64,000 bases of DNA from the NCBI GenBank assembly GCA_033782935.1, contig JAWQEG010000717.1, positions 1,426,001 to 1,490,000 on the forward strand. Direction: 5' to 3'. The first letter of the stretch is position 1; every line of letters begins with the position of its first letter. This document shows, piece after piece, positions 27,071 to 38,968 of this stretch. The stretch comes from Petrolisthes cinctipes. Its lineage: Eukaryota; Arthropoda; Malacostraca; Decapoda; Porcellanidae. The position numbers and the translations under genes were made by a program. Under the pieces are notes generated by a model. The model saw only the letters and a list, made by a program, of their open reading frames with translations, had not been told where the DNA came from and searched no databases.

Positions 27071-28064
27071 CAGGCTCAAAACACCCGAAAATTCGATATT
27101 TTGGGGTCCTAAAAGCGATATGTACATCCCTACTCCTAGTTAGAATGTTTTCAAGATACAGACCCATAACATGCTCAAAATCGATATTTTAGGTGCCCAA
27201 AAGTCGATATGTGCATGCATCTTATGTACCCGTTTATATCCCAAATTCAACCTCAAAACACCCGAAAGTTCGATATTTTTGGGTCCCAGAAGTGATCTGT
27301 ACATGCCTACTTAGTGCTAGAATATTTTAAAAATATATGCCCAAAACATGCTAAAAATCGATATTTTAGGTGCCCAAAGTCGATATCTTAAATTCAGGCC
27401 CAAAACACCCGTAAATTCGATATTTTGGGGTCCCAGAAGCGAACTGTACATGCTTATTCCGTGTTAGAGTATTTTCAAAATCAGGCCCAAAACATACTGA
27501 AAATCGATCTTTTAGGTGCCCAAAAGTCGATATGTGCATGCATCTTATGTACCCGTTTATATCCCAAATTCAACCTCAAAACACCCGAAAATTCGATATT
27601 TTGGGGTCCCAGAAGCGATCTGTACATGCCTACTCAGATGCAGGCCTAAAACATGCTGAAAATCGATATTTTAGATGCCCAATGTCAACATGTGTATGCA
27701 TCTTCTGCACTCGTTTATATCTCAAATTCAACCTCAAAACACCCGAAAATTCGATAATTTTGGGTCCCAGAAGCGATCTGAACATGTCTTGTCAGTGCTA
27801 GAATGTTTTCAAAATATAGGCTCAAAACATGCTAAAAATCGATATTTTAAGTGTCCAAAGTCGATATGTGCATGCATCATCTGTACCCGTTTATATCTCA
27901 AATTTTAGGCTCAAAAGCGATCTGTACATGTCTTGTCAGTGCTAGAATGTTTTCAAAATATAGGCCCAAAACATGCTAAAAATCGATATTTTAGGTGCCC
28001 AAAGTCGATATCTCAATTTCAGGCCCAAAACACCCGAAAATTCGATATTTTAGGGTCCCAGAAG
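26940..28064 (+). repeat. 1,125-bp tandem duplication, copy 1
   Basis: Landmarks 26,995, 27,425 and 27,675 recur at 28,120, 28,549 and 28,800 (1,124-1,125 bp). Shared private forms include CTACTCCCTGTTAG, TTTTCGGTGCTCAAAG, CCCATAACATGC and ATGTCTTGTCAG. The stretch 27,906-28,064 contains a unique 33-bp deletion joint at about 27,910 and a monomer with no partner further on. Confidence 0.8.
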
Positions 28065-29030
28065 CGATCTGTACATGCCTACTCCCTGTTAGAGTATTTT
28101 CAAAATACAGGCCCAAAACATGCTGAAAATTGATATTTTCGGTGCTCAAAGTCAATATGTGCATGTATCTTCTGTACCCGTTTATGTCTCAAATTCAGGC
28201 TCAAAACACCCGAAAATTCGATATTTTGGGGTCCGAAAAGCGATATGTACATCCCTACTCCTAGTTAGAATGTTTTCAAGATACAGACCCATAACATGCT
28301 CAAAATCGATATTTTAGGTGCCCAAAAGTCGATATGTGCATGCATCTTATGTACCCGTTTATATCCCATATTCAACTACAAAACACCCGAAAGTTCGATA
28401 TTTTGGGGTCCCAGAAGTGATCTGTACATGCCTACTTAGTGCTAGAATATTTTAAAAATATAGGCCCAAAACATGCTAAAATCGATATTTTAGGTGCCCA
28501 AAGTCGATATCTCAAATTCAGGCCCAAAACACCCGTAAATTCGATATTTTGGGGTCCCAGAAGCGAACTGTACATTCTTATTCCGTGTTAGAGTATTTTC
28601 AAAATACAGGCCCGAAACATACTGAAAATCGATCTTTTAAGTGCCCAAAAGTCGATATGTACATGCATCTTATGTACCCGTTTATATCCCAAATTCAACC
28701 TCAAAACACCCGAAAATTCGATATTTTGGGGTCCCAGAAGCGATCTGTACATGCCTACTCAGAAGCAGGCCCAAAACATGCTGAAAATCGATATTTTAGA
28801 TGCCCAAATTCAACATGTGTATGCATCTTCTGCACTCGTTTATATCTCAAATTCAACCTCAAGACACCCGAAAATTCGATAATTTTGGGTCCCAGAAGCG
28901 ATCTGTACATGTCTTGTCAGTGCTAGAATGTTTTCAAAATATAGGCTCAAAACATGCTAAAAATCGATATTTTAAGTGTCCAAAGTCGATATGTGCATGC
29001 ATCATCTGTACCCGTTTATATCTCAAATTC
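28065..29030 (+). repeat. 1,125-bp tandem duplication, copy 2
   Basis: Partner of about 26,940-27,905. It ends where copy 1 runs into its 33-bp deletion. A 1-bp difference (CTAAAATCG for CTAAAAATCG near 28,482) changes the offset from 1,125 to 1,124. Confidence 0.8.
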
Positions 29031-30513
29031 AAGCTCAAAACACCCGAAAATTCGATATTTTGGGGTCCAAGAAGCGATCTGTACTTGCCTACTCCGGGTT
29101 AGAGTATTTTCAAAATACAGGCCCAAAACATGCTGAAAATCGATATATTAGGTGCCCAAAGTCAATATGTGCATGCATCATCTGTACCCGTTTATATCTC
29201 TATTTCAGGCTCAAAACACCAGAAAATTCGGTATTTTTGGGTCCTAAAAGCGATCTGTACATCCCTACTCCAAGTTAGAATGTTTTCAAGAAACAGACCC
29301 AAAACAAGCTGAAAATCGATATTTTAGGTAACCAAAGTCAATATGTGCATGCATCATCTGTACCTGTTAATATCTCAAATTCAACCTAAAAACACCCGAA
29401 AATTCGATATTTTGGGGTCCCAAAAGTGATCTGTACATGTCTACTTAGTGCTAGAATATTTTCAAAATATAAGCCCAAAACATGCTAAAAATCGATATTT
29501 TAGGTGCCCAAAGTCGATATCTCAAATTCAGGCCCAAAACACCCGAAAATTCGATATTTTGGGGTCCCAGAAGCGAACTGTACATGCCTACTCCGTGTTA
29601 GAGTATTTTCAAAATACAGGTCCAAAACATATTGAAAATCGTTCTTTTAGGTGCCCAAAAGTCGATATGTGCATGCATCTTCTGTACCCGTTTATATCTC
29701 AAATTCAGGCTCATAACACCCGAAATTTCGATATTTTTGGGTCCCAGAAGCGATCTGTACATGCCTACTCTCTGTTAGGGTATTTTCAATATACAGGCCC
29801 AAAACATGCTGAAAATCGATATTTTAGGTGCCCAAAGTCAATATGTGCATGTATCTTCTGTACACGTTTATGTCTCAAATTCAGACTCAAAATACCCGAA
29901 AATTCGATTTTTTGGGGTCCCAGAAGCGATCTGTACATGCCTACTCCGGTTTAGAGTATTTTCAAAATACAGCCCCAAAACATACTGAAACTCGTTCTTT
30001 TAGGTGCCCAAAAGTCGATATTTGCATGCATCTTCTGTACCCGTTTATATGTCAAATTCAGGCTCAAAACACCGGAAAATTCGGTATTTTTGGGTCCTAG
30101 AAGCGATCTGTACATCCCTACTCCTAGTTAGAATGTTTTCAAGATACAGACCCAAAACATGCTCAAAATCGATATTTTAGGTGCCCAGAAGTCGATATGT
30201 GCATGCATCTTCTGAACCCGTTTATATCTCAAATTCAGGCTCAAAACACCCGAAAATTCGATATTTTGGGGTCCCAGAAGCGATCTGTACATGCCTACTC
30301 AGTGCTAGAATATTTTCAAATTATAGGCCCAAAACATGCTAAAAATCGATATTTTAGGTGCCCAAATTCGATATCTCAAATTCAGGCCCAAAACACCCAA
30401 AAATTCGATATTTTGGGGTCCCAGAAGCGATCTGTACATGCCTACTCAGTGCTAAAATGTTTTCAAAATATAGGCTCAAAACATGCTAAAAATCGATATT
30501 TTAAGTGTCCAAA
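29031..30513 (+). repeat. Satellite segment between duplications
   Basis: About eight or nine full-length and A-short monomers. This stretch includes 29,371-29,881, which pairs with 26.6 kb. Nothing else is visible. Confidence 0.85.
29371..29881 (+). repeat. Duplicated block, copy 2 (offset 2,811 bp)
   Basis: Partner of 26,560-27,070. Because the 1,125-bp duplication lies between the two, the present offset includes DNA added by that event. Confidence 0.7.
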
Positions 30514-33500
30514 GTCGATATGTGCATGCATCATCTGTACCCGTTTATATCTCAAATTCAGGCTCAAAACACCCGAAAATTCGATATTTTGGGGTCCCAG
30601 AAGTGATCTGTACATGCCTACTTAGTGCTAGAATATTTTCAAAATATAGGGCCAAAACATGCTAAAAATCGATATTTTAGGTGTCCAAAGTCGATATCTC
30701 AAATTCAGGCCCAAAACACCCGAAAATTCGATATTTTAGGGTCCCAGAAGCGAACTGTACATGCCTATTCCGTGTTAGAGTATTTTCAAAATACAGGCCC
30801 AAAACATACTGAAAATCGATCTTTTAGGTGCCCAAAAGTCGATATGTGAATGCATCTTCTGTACCCGTTTATATCCCAAATACAACCTCAAAACACTCGA
30901 CAATTCGATATTTTGGGGTCCCTGAAGCGATCTGTACATGCCTACTCAGATGAAGGCCCAAAACATGCTGAACATCGATATTTTAGGAGCCCAAAGTCAA
31001 CATTTGTATGCATCATCTGCACTCGTTTATATCTCAAATTCAACCTCAAAACACCCGAAAATTCAATATTTTTGGGTCCCAGAAGCGATCTGTACATGTC
31101 TAGTCAGTGCTAGAATGTTTTCAAAATATAGGCTCAAAACATGCTAAAAATCGATATTTTAAGTGTCCAAAGTCGATATGTGCATGCATCTTATGTACCC
31201 GTTTATATCTCAAATTCAGGCTTAAAACACCCGAAAATTCGAAATTTTTGGGTCCCAGAAGCGATCTGTACATGCCTACTCCTAGTTAGAGTAATTTGAA
31301 AATACAGGCCCTAAACATTCTGAAAATCGATATTTTAGGTGCCCAAAGTCAATATGTGCAAGCATCTTCTGTACCCGTTTATATTTCAAATTCAAGCTCA
31401 AAACACCCGAAAATTCTGTATTTTTGGGTCCTAGAAGCGATCTGTACATCTCTACTCCTAGTTATAATGTTTTCAAGATACAGACCCAAAACATGCTCAA
31501 AATCGATATTTTAGGTGCCCAAAAGACGATATGTGCATTCATCTTCTGTACACGTTTATATCTCAAAATCAGGCTCAAAACACCCGAAAATTCGATATTT
31601 TGGGGTCCCAGAAGCGATCTGTACATGCCTACTCAGTGTTAGAGTATTTTCAAAATATAGGCTCAAAACAAGCTAAAAATCGATATTTTAAATGTCAAAA
31701 GTCGATATGTGCATGTATCATCTGTACCCGTTTATATTTCAAATTCAGGCTCAAAACACACTTAAATTCGATATTTTGGCGTCCCAGAAGTGATCTTTAC
31801 ATGCCTACTTAGTGCTAGAATATTTTCAATATATTGGCCGAAAACATGCTAAAAATCGATATTTTATGTGCCCAAAATCAATATGTGTATGCATCATCTG
31901 CACTCGTTTATATCTCAAAATCAGGCTCAAAACACCCGAAAATTCGATATTTTGGGGTCCAAGAAGCGATATGTACTTGCCTACTCCGTGTTAGAGTATT
32001 TTCAAAATACATTCCCTAAACATACTGAAAATCGATCTTTTAAGTGCCCAAAAGTCGATATGTGCATGCATCTTCTGTACCCGTTTATATCCCAAATTCA
32101 ACCTCAAAACACCCGAAAATTCGCTATTTTTGGGTCACAGAAGCGATATGTATTTACCTACTCCGTGTTAGAGTATTTTCAAAATACATTCCCAAAACAT
32201 ACTGAAAATCCTTCTTTTAGGTGCCCAAAAGTCGATATGTGCATGCATCATCTTTACCCGTTTATATCTTAAATTCAGGCTCGAAACACCCGAAAATTCG
32301 TTATTTTGGGGTCTCAGAAGTGATCTGTACATGCCTACTTAGTGCTTGAATATTTTCAAAATATATGCCCGAAACATGCTAAAAATCGATATTTTAGGTA
32401 CCCAAAGTCGATATATCAAATTCAGGCCCAAAACACTCGAAAATTCGAAATTTTGGGGTACCAGAAGCGATATGTACTTGCCTACTCCGTGTTAGAGTAT
32501 TTTCAAAATACAGGCCCAAAACATGCTGAAAATCGATATTTTAGGTGCCCAAAGTCAACATGTGTATGCATCTTCTGCACTAGTTTATATCTCAAATTCA
32601 ACCTCAAAACACCCGAAAATTCGATAATTTTGGGTCCCAGAAGCTATCTGTACATGTGTAGTCAGAGCTAGAATGTTTTCAAAATATAGGCACAAAACAT
32701 GTTAAAAATCGATATTTTAAGTGTCCAAAGTCGGTATATGCATGCATCGTCTGTAACCGTTTATATCTCAAATTCAGGCTTAAAACACCCGAAAATTCGA
32801 TATTTTTGGGTTCCAGAAGCGATTTGTACATGCTTACTCAGTGCTAGAATATTTTCAAAATATAGGTCCAAAACATGCTGAAAATCGATATTTTAGGTGC
32901 CCAAAGTCGATATCTCAAATTCAGTCCCAAAACACCCGAAAATTTTGATATTTTGGGGTCCCAGAAGCGAACTGTACATGCCTACTCCGTGTTAGAGTAT
33001 TTTCAAAATACAAACCCAAAACATACTAAAAATCGATCTTTTAGGTGCCCAAAAGTCGATATGTGCGTGCATCATATGTACCCGATTATATCTCAAATTC
33101 AGGCTCAAAACACCCGAAAATTCGGTATTTTTGGGTCCTAGAAGCGATCTGTACATCCCTACTCCTAGTTAGAATGTTTTCAAGATACAGACCCAAAACA
33201 TGCTCAAAATCGATATTTTAGCTGCCCAAAAGTCGATATGTGCATGCATCTTCTTTACCCGTTTATATCTCAAATTCAGGCTCCAAACACCCGAAAATTC
33301 GATAATTTTGGGTCCCAGAAGCGATCTGTACATGTCTAGTCAGTGCTAGAATATTTTCAAAATATATGCCCAAAACATGCTAAAAATCGATGTTTTAGGT
33401 GCCCAAAGTCGATATCTCAAATTCAGGCCCAAAACACCCCAAAATTCGATATTTTGGGGTCCCAAAAGCGATCTGTACATGCCTACTCCGTGTTAGAGTA

Positions 33501-34085
33501 TTTTCAATATAGAGGCCCAAAACATGATGAAAATCGATATTTTAGGTGCCCAAAGTCAATATGTGCATGCATCTTCTGTACCCGTTTATATCTCAAATTC
33601 AGGCTCAAAACACCCGAAAATTCGATATTTTGGGGTCCAAGAAGCGATATGTACTTGCCTACTCCGTGTTAGAGTATTTTCAAAATACATTCCCTAAACA
33701 TACTGAAAATCGATCTTTTAGGTGCCCAAAAGTCGATATGTGCATGCATCTTCTGTAAACGTTTATTTCCCAAATTCAACCTCAAAACACCCGAAAATTC
33801 GCTATTTTTGGGTCCCAGAAGCGATATGTATTTGCCTACTCCGTGTTAGAGTATTTTCAAAATACATTCCCAAAACATACTGAAAATCCTTCTTTTAGGT
33901 GCCCAAAACTCGATATGTGCATGCATCTTCTGTACCCGTTTATATCCCAAATTCAACCTCAAAACACCCGAAAATTCGCTATTTTTGGGTCCCAGAAGCG
34001 ATATGTATTTGCCTACTCCGTGTTAGAGTATTTTCAAAATACATTCCCAAAACATACTGAAAATCCTTCTTTTAGGTGCCCAAAA
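30514..34085 (+). repeat. 3,572-bp tandem duplication, copy A
   Basis: Copy A repeats immediately as copy B at 34,086. The offset is 3,572 bp at first and 3,571 bp after a 1-bp loss in copy B (TTTTAGGGTCCC versus TTTTGGGTCCC, near 30,736/34,307). I noticed only about a dozen differences over the length, implying more than 99% identity by eye. Both ends fall in the same monomer phase, GTCGATATGTGCATGCATC. Rare forms include CGCTATTTTTGGGTCCC with ATACATTCCC and AAATCCTTCTTTTAGG. Confidence 0.9.
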
Positions 34086-37000
34086 GTCGATATGTGCATG
34101 CATCATCTGTACCCGTTTATATCTCAAATTCAGGCTCAAAACACCCGAAAATTCGATATTTTGGGGTCCCAGAAGTGATCTGTACATGCCTACTTAGTGC
34201 TAGAATATTTTCAAAATATAGGGCCAAAACATGCTAAAAATCGATATTTTAGGTGTCCAAAGTCGATATCTCAAATTCAGGCCCAAAACACCCGAAAATT
34301 CGATATTTTGGGTCCCAGAAGCGAACTGTACATGCCTATTCCGTGTTAGAGTATTTTCAAAATACAGGCCCAAAACATACTGAAAATCGATCTTTTAGGT
34401 GCCCAAAAGTCGATATGTGAATGCATCTTCTGTACCCGTTTATATCCCAAATACAACCTCAAAACACTCGACAATTCGATATTTTGGGGTCCCTGAAGCG
34501 ATCTGTACATGCCTACTCAGATGAAGGCCCAAAACATGCTGAACATCGATATTTTAGGAGCCCAAAGTCAACATTTGTATGCATCATCTGCACTCGTTTA
34601 TATCTCAAATTCAACCTCAAAACACCCGAAAATTCAAAATTTTTGGGTCCCAGAAGCGATCTGTACATGTCTAGTCAGTGCTAGAATGTTTTCAAAATAT
34701 AGGCTCAAAACATGCTAAAAATCGATATTTTAAGTGTCCAAAGTCGATATGTGCATGCATCTTATGTACCCGTTTATATCTCAAATTCAGGCTTAAAACA
34801 CCCGAAAATTCGAAATTTTTGGGTCCCAGAAGCGATCTGTACATGCCTACTCCTAGTTAGAGTAATTTGAAAATACAGGCCCAAAACATTCTGAAAATCG
34901 ATATTTTAGGTGCCCAAAGTCAATATGTGCAAGCATCTTCTGTACCCGTTTATATTTCAAATTCAAGCTCAAAACACCCGAAAATTCGGTATTTTTGGGT
35001 CCTAGAAGCGATCTGTACATCCCTACTCCTAGTTATAATGTTTTCAAGATACAGACCCAAAACATGCTCAAAATCGATATTTTAGGTGCCCAAAAGACGA
35101 TATGTGCATTCATCTTCTGTACACGTTTATATCTCAAAATCAGGCTCAAAACACCCGAAAATTCGATATTTTGGGGTCCCAGAAGCGATCTGTACATGCC
35201 TACTCAGTGTTAGAGTATTTTCAAAATATAGGCTCAAAACAAGCTAAAAATCGATATTTTAAATGTCAAAAGTCGATATGTGCATGTATCATCTGTACCC
35301 GTTTATATTTCAAATTCAGGCTCAAAACACACTTAAATTCGATATTTTGGCGTCCCAGAAGTGATCTTTACATGCCTACTTAGTGCTAGAATATTTTCAA
35401 TATATTGGCCGAAAACATGCTAAAAATCGATATTTTATGTGCCCAAAATCAATATGTGTATGCATCATCTGCACTCGTTTATATCTCAAAATCAGGCTCA
35501 AAACACCCGAAAATTCGATATTTTGGGGTCCAAGAAGCGATATGTACTTGCCTACTCCGTGTTAGAGTATTTTCAAAATACATTCCCTAAACATACTGAA
35601 AATCGATCTTTTAGGTGCCCAAAAGTCGATATGTGCATGCATCTTCTGTACCCGTTTATATCCCAAATTCAACCTCAAAACACCCGAAAATTCGCTATTT
35701 TTGGGTCCCAGAAGCGATATGTATTTACCTACTCCGTGTTAGAGTATTTTCAAAATACATTCCCAAAACATACTGAAAATCCTTCTTTTAGGTGCCCAAA
35801 AGTCGATATGTGCATGCATCATCTTTACCCGTTTATATCTTAAATTCAGGCTCGAAACACCCGAAAATTCGTTATTTTGGGGTCTCAGAAGTGATCTGTA
35901 CATGCCTACTTAGTGCTTGAATATTTTCAAAATATATGCCCGAAACATGCTAAAAATCGATATTTTAGGTACCCAAAGTCGATATATCAAATTCAGGCCC
36001 AAAACACTCGAAAATTCGAAATTTTGGGGTACCAGAAGCGATATGTACTTGCCTACTCCGTGTTAGAGTATTTTCAAAATACAGGCCCAAAACATGCTGA
36101 AAATCGATATTTTAGGTGCCCAAAGTCAACATGTGTATGCATCTTCTGCACTAGTTTATATCTCAAATTCAACCTCAAAACACCCGAAAATTCGATAATT
36201 TTGTGTCCCAGAAGCTATCTGTACATGTGTAGTCAGAGCTAGAATGTTTTCAAAATATAGGCACAAAACATGTTAAAAATCGATAATTTAAGTGTCCAAA
36301 GTCGGTATATGCATGCATCGTCTGTAACCGTTTATATCTCAAATTCAGGCTTAAAACACCCGAAAATTCGATATTTTTGGGTTCCAGAAGCGATTTGTAC
36401 ATGCTTACTCAGTGCTAGAATATTTTCAAAATATAGGCCCAAAACATGCTGAAAATCGATATTTTAGGTGCCCAAAGTCGATATCTCAAATTCAGTCCCA
36501 AAACACCCGAAAATTTTGATATTTTGGGGTCCCAGAAGCGAACTGTACATGCCTACTCCGTGTTAGAGTATTTTCAAAATACAAACCCAAAACATACTAA
36601 AAATCGATCTTTTAGGTGCCCAAAAGTCGATATGTGCGTGCATCATATGTACCCGATTATATCTCAAATTCAGGCTCAAAACACCCGAAAATTCGGTATT
36701 TTTGGGTCCTAGAAGCGATCTGTACATCCCTACTCCTAGTTAGAATGTTTTCAAGATACAGACCCAAAACATGCTCAAAATCGATATTTTAGCTGCCCAA
36801 AAGTCGATATGTGCATGCATCTTCTTTACCCGTTTATATCTCAAATTCAGGCTCCAAACACCCGAAAATTCGATAATTTTGGGTCCCAGAAGCGATCTGT
36901 ACATGTCTAGTCAGTGCTAGAATATTTTCAAAATATATGCCCAAAACATGCTAAAAATCGATGTTTTAGGTGCCCAAAGTCGATATCTCAAATTCAGGCC

Positions 37001-37656
37001 CAAAACACCCCAAAATTCGATATTTTGGGGTCCCAAAAGCGATCTGTACATGCCTACTCCGTGTTAGAGTATTTTCAATATAGAGGCCCAAAACATGCTG
37101 AAAATCGATATTTTAGGTGCCCAAAGTCAATATGTGCATGCATCTTCTGTACCCGTTTATATCTCAAATTCAGGCTCAAAACACCCGAAAATTCGATATT
37201 TTGGGGTCCAAGAAGCGATATGTACTTGCCTACTCCGTGTTAGAGTATTTTCAAAATACATTCCCTAAACATACTGAAAATCGATCTTTTAGGTGCCCAA
37301 AAGTCGATATGTGCATGCATCTTCTGTAAACGTTTATATCCCAAATTCAACCTCAAAACACCCGAAAATTCGCTATTTTTGGGTCCCAGAAGCGATATGT
37401 ATTTGCCTACTCCGTGTTAGAGTATTTTCAAAATACATTCCCAAAACATACTGAAAATCCTTCTTTTAGGTGCCCAAAACTCGATATGTGCATGCATCTT
37501 CTGTACCCGTTTATATCCCAAATTCAACCTCAAAACACCCGAAAATTCGCTATTTTTGGGTCCCAGAAGCGATATGTATTTGCCTACTCCGTGTTAGAGT
37601 ATTTTCAAAATACATTCCCAAAACATACTGAAAATCCTTCTTTTAGGTGCCCAAAA
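34086..37656 (+). repeat. 3,571-bp tandem duplication, copy B
   Basis: Nearly identical to copy A. Differences noticed include TTCAAAATTTT for TTCAATATTTT (34,634), TTTTAGGTGCC for TTTTAAGTGCC (35,611), TTTGTGTCCC for TTTGGGTCCC (36,202) and GATAATTTAAG for GATATTTTAAG (36,282). Open frames recur in parallel in both copies. Confidence 0.9.
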
Positions 37657-38968
37657 GTCGATATGTGCATGCATCATCTTTACCCGTTTATATCTTAAAT
37701 TCAGGCTCAAAACACCCGAAAATTCGATATTTTGGGGTCTCAGAAGTGATCTGTACATGCCTACTTAGTGCTTGAATATTTTCAAAATATATGCCCAAAA
37801 CATGCTAAAAATCGATATTTTAGGTACCCAAAGTCGATATATCAAATTCAGGCCCAAAACACCCGAAAATTCGAAATTTTGGGGTACCAGAAGCGATATG
37901 TACTTGCCTACTCCGTGTTAGAGTATTTTCAAAATACAGGCCCAAAAAAATGCTGAAAATCGATATTTTAGGTGCCCAAAGTCAACATGTGTATGCATCT
38001 TCTGCACTAGTTTATATCTCAAATTCAACCTCAAAACACCCGAAAATTCGATAATTTTGGGTCCCAGAAGCTATCTGTACATGTGTAGTCAGAGCTAGAA
38101 TGTTTTCAAAATATAGGCTCAAAACATGTTAAAAATCGATATTTTAAGTGTCCAAAGTCGGTATATGCATGCATCGTCTGTAACCGTTTATATCTCAAAT
38201 TCAGGCTTAAAACACCCGAAAATTCGATATTTTTGGGTTCCAGAAGCGATTTGTACAAGCCTACTCCTAGATAGAGTATTTTCAAAATACAGACCCAAAA
38301 CATGCTGAAAATCGATATTTTAGGTGCCCAAAGTCAATATGTGCATGCATCTTCTGTACCCGTTTATATCTCAAATTCAGGCTCAAAACCCCCGAAAATT
38401 CGATATTTTGGGGTCCCAGAAGCGATCTGTACATGCTTACTCAGTACTAGAATATTTTCAAAATATAGGCCCAAAACATGCTGAAAATCGATATTTTAGG
38501 TGCCCAAAGTCGATATCTCAAATTCAGGCCCAAAACACCCGAAAATTTTGATATTTTGGGGTCCCAGAAGCGAACTGTACATGCCTACTCCGTGTTAGAG
38601 TATTTTCAAAATACAAACCCAAAACATACTAAAAATCGATCTTTTAGGTGCCCAAAAGTCGATATATGCGTGCATCATATGTACCCGATTATATCTCAAA
38701 TTCAGGCTCAAAACACCCGAAAATTCGGTATTTTTGGGTCCTAGAAGCGATCAGTACACCCCTACTCCTAGTTTGAATGTTTTCAAGATACAGACCCAAA
38801 ACATGCTCAAAATCGATATTTTAGCTGCCCAAAAGTCGATATGTGCATGCATCTTCTGTACCCGTTTATATCTCAAATTCAGGCTCCAAACACCCGAAAA
38901 TTCGATAATTTTGGGTCCCAGAAGCGATCTGTACATGTCTAGTCAGTGCTAGAATATTTTCAAAATAT
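37657..38968 (+). repeat. Partial third copy of the 3.57-kb unit
   Basis: From the GTCG at 37,657 the sequence follows 35,802 (offset 1,855) rather than the start of copy B. The shared marks are CATCATCTTTACCC, TATCTTAAATTC and GGGGTCTCAGAAG. After an extra monomer the offset becomes 2,032 (36,446/38,478, 36,702/38,734). Similarity fades near 38,968, where AGGCTCAAAACATGC replaces ATGCCCAAAACATGC. Confidence 0.82.
38254..38430 (+). repeat. Extra monomer inserted in the third copy
   Basis: The offset to copy B rises from 1,855 to 2,032 bp across this stretch, a gain of 177 bp, one monomer. Its sequence (CTCCTAGATAGAG, GTGCCCAAAGTCAATATG, CAAAACCCCCG) belongs to a subtype common elsewhere in the array, so it probably came in by exchange or gene conversion with another monomer. 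Confidence 0.75.

Noticed and set aside
30640..30808. 147-bp monomer length as evidence of nucleosome selection
   Set aside because: The length follows directly from one 29-bp deletion between ATAT repeats; the match to nucleosome core length may be chance.
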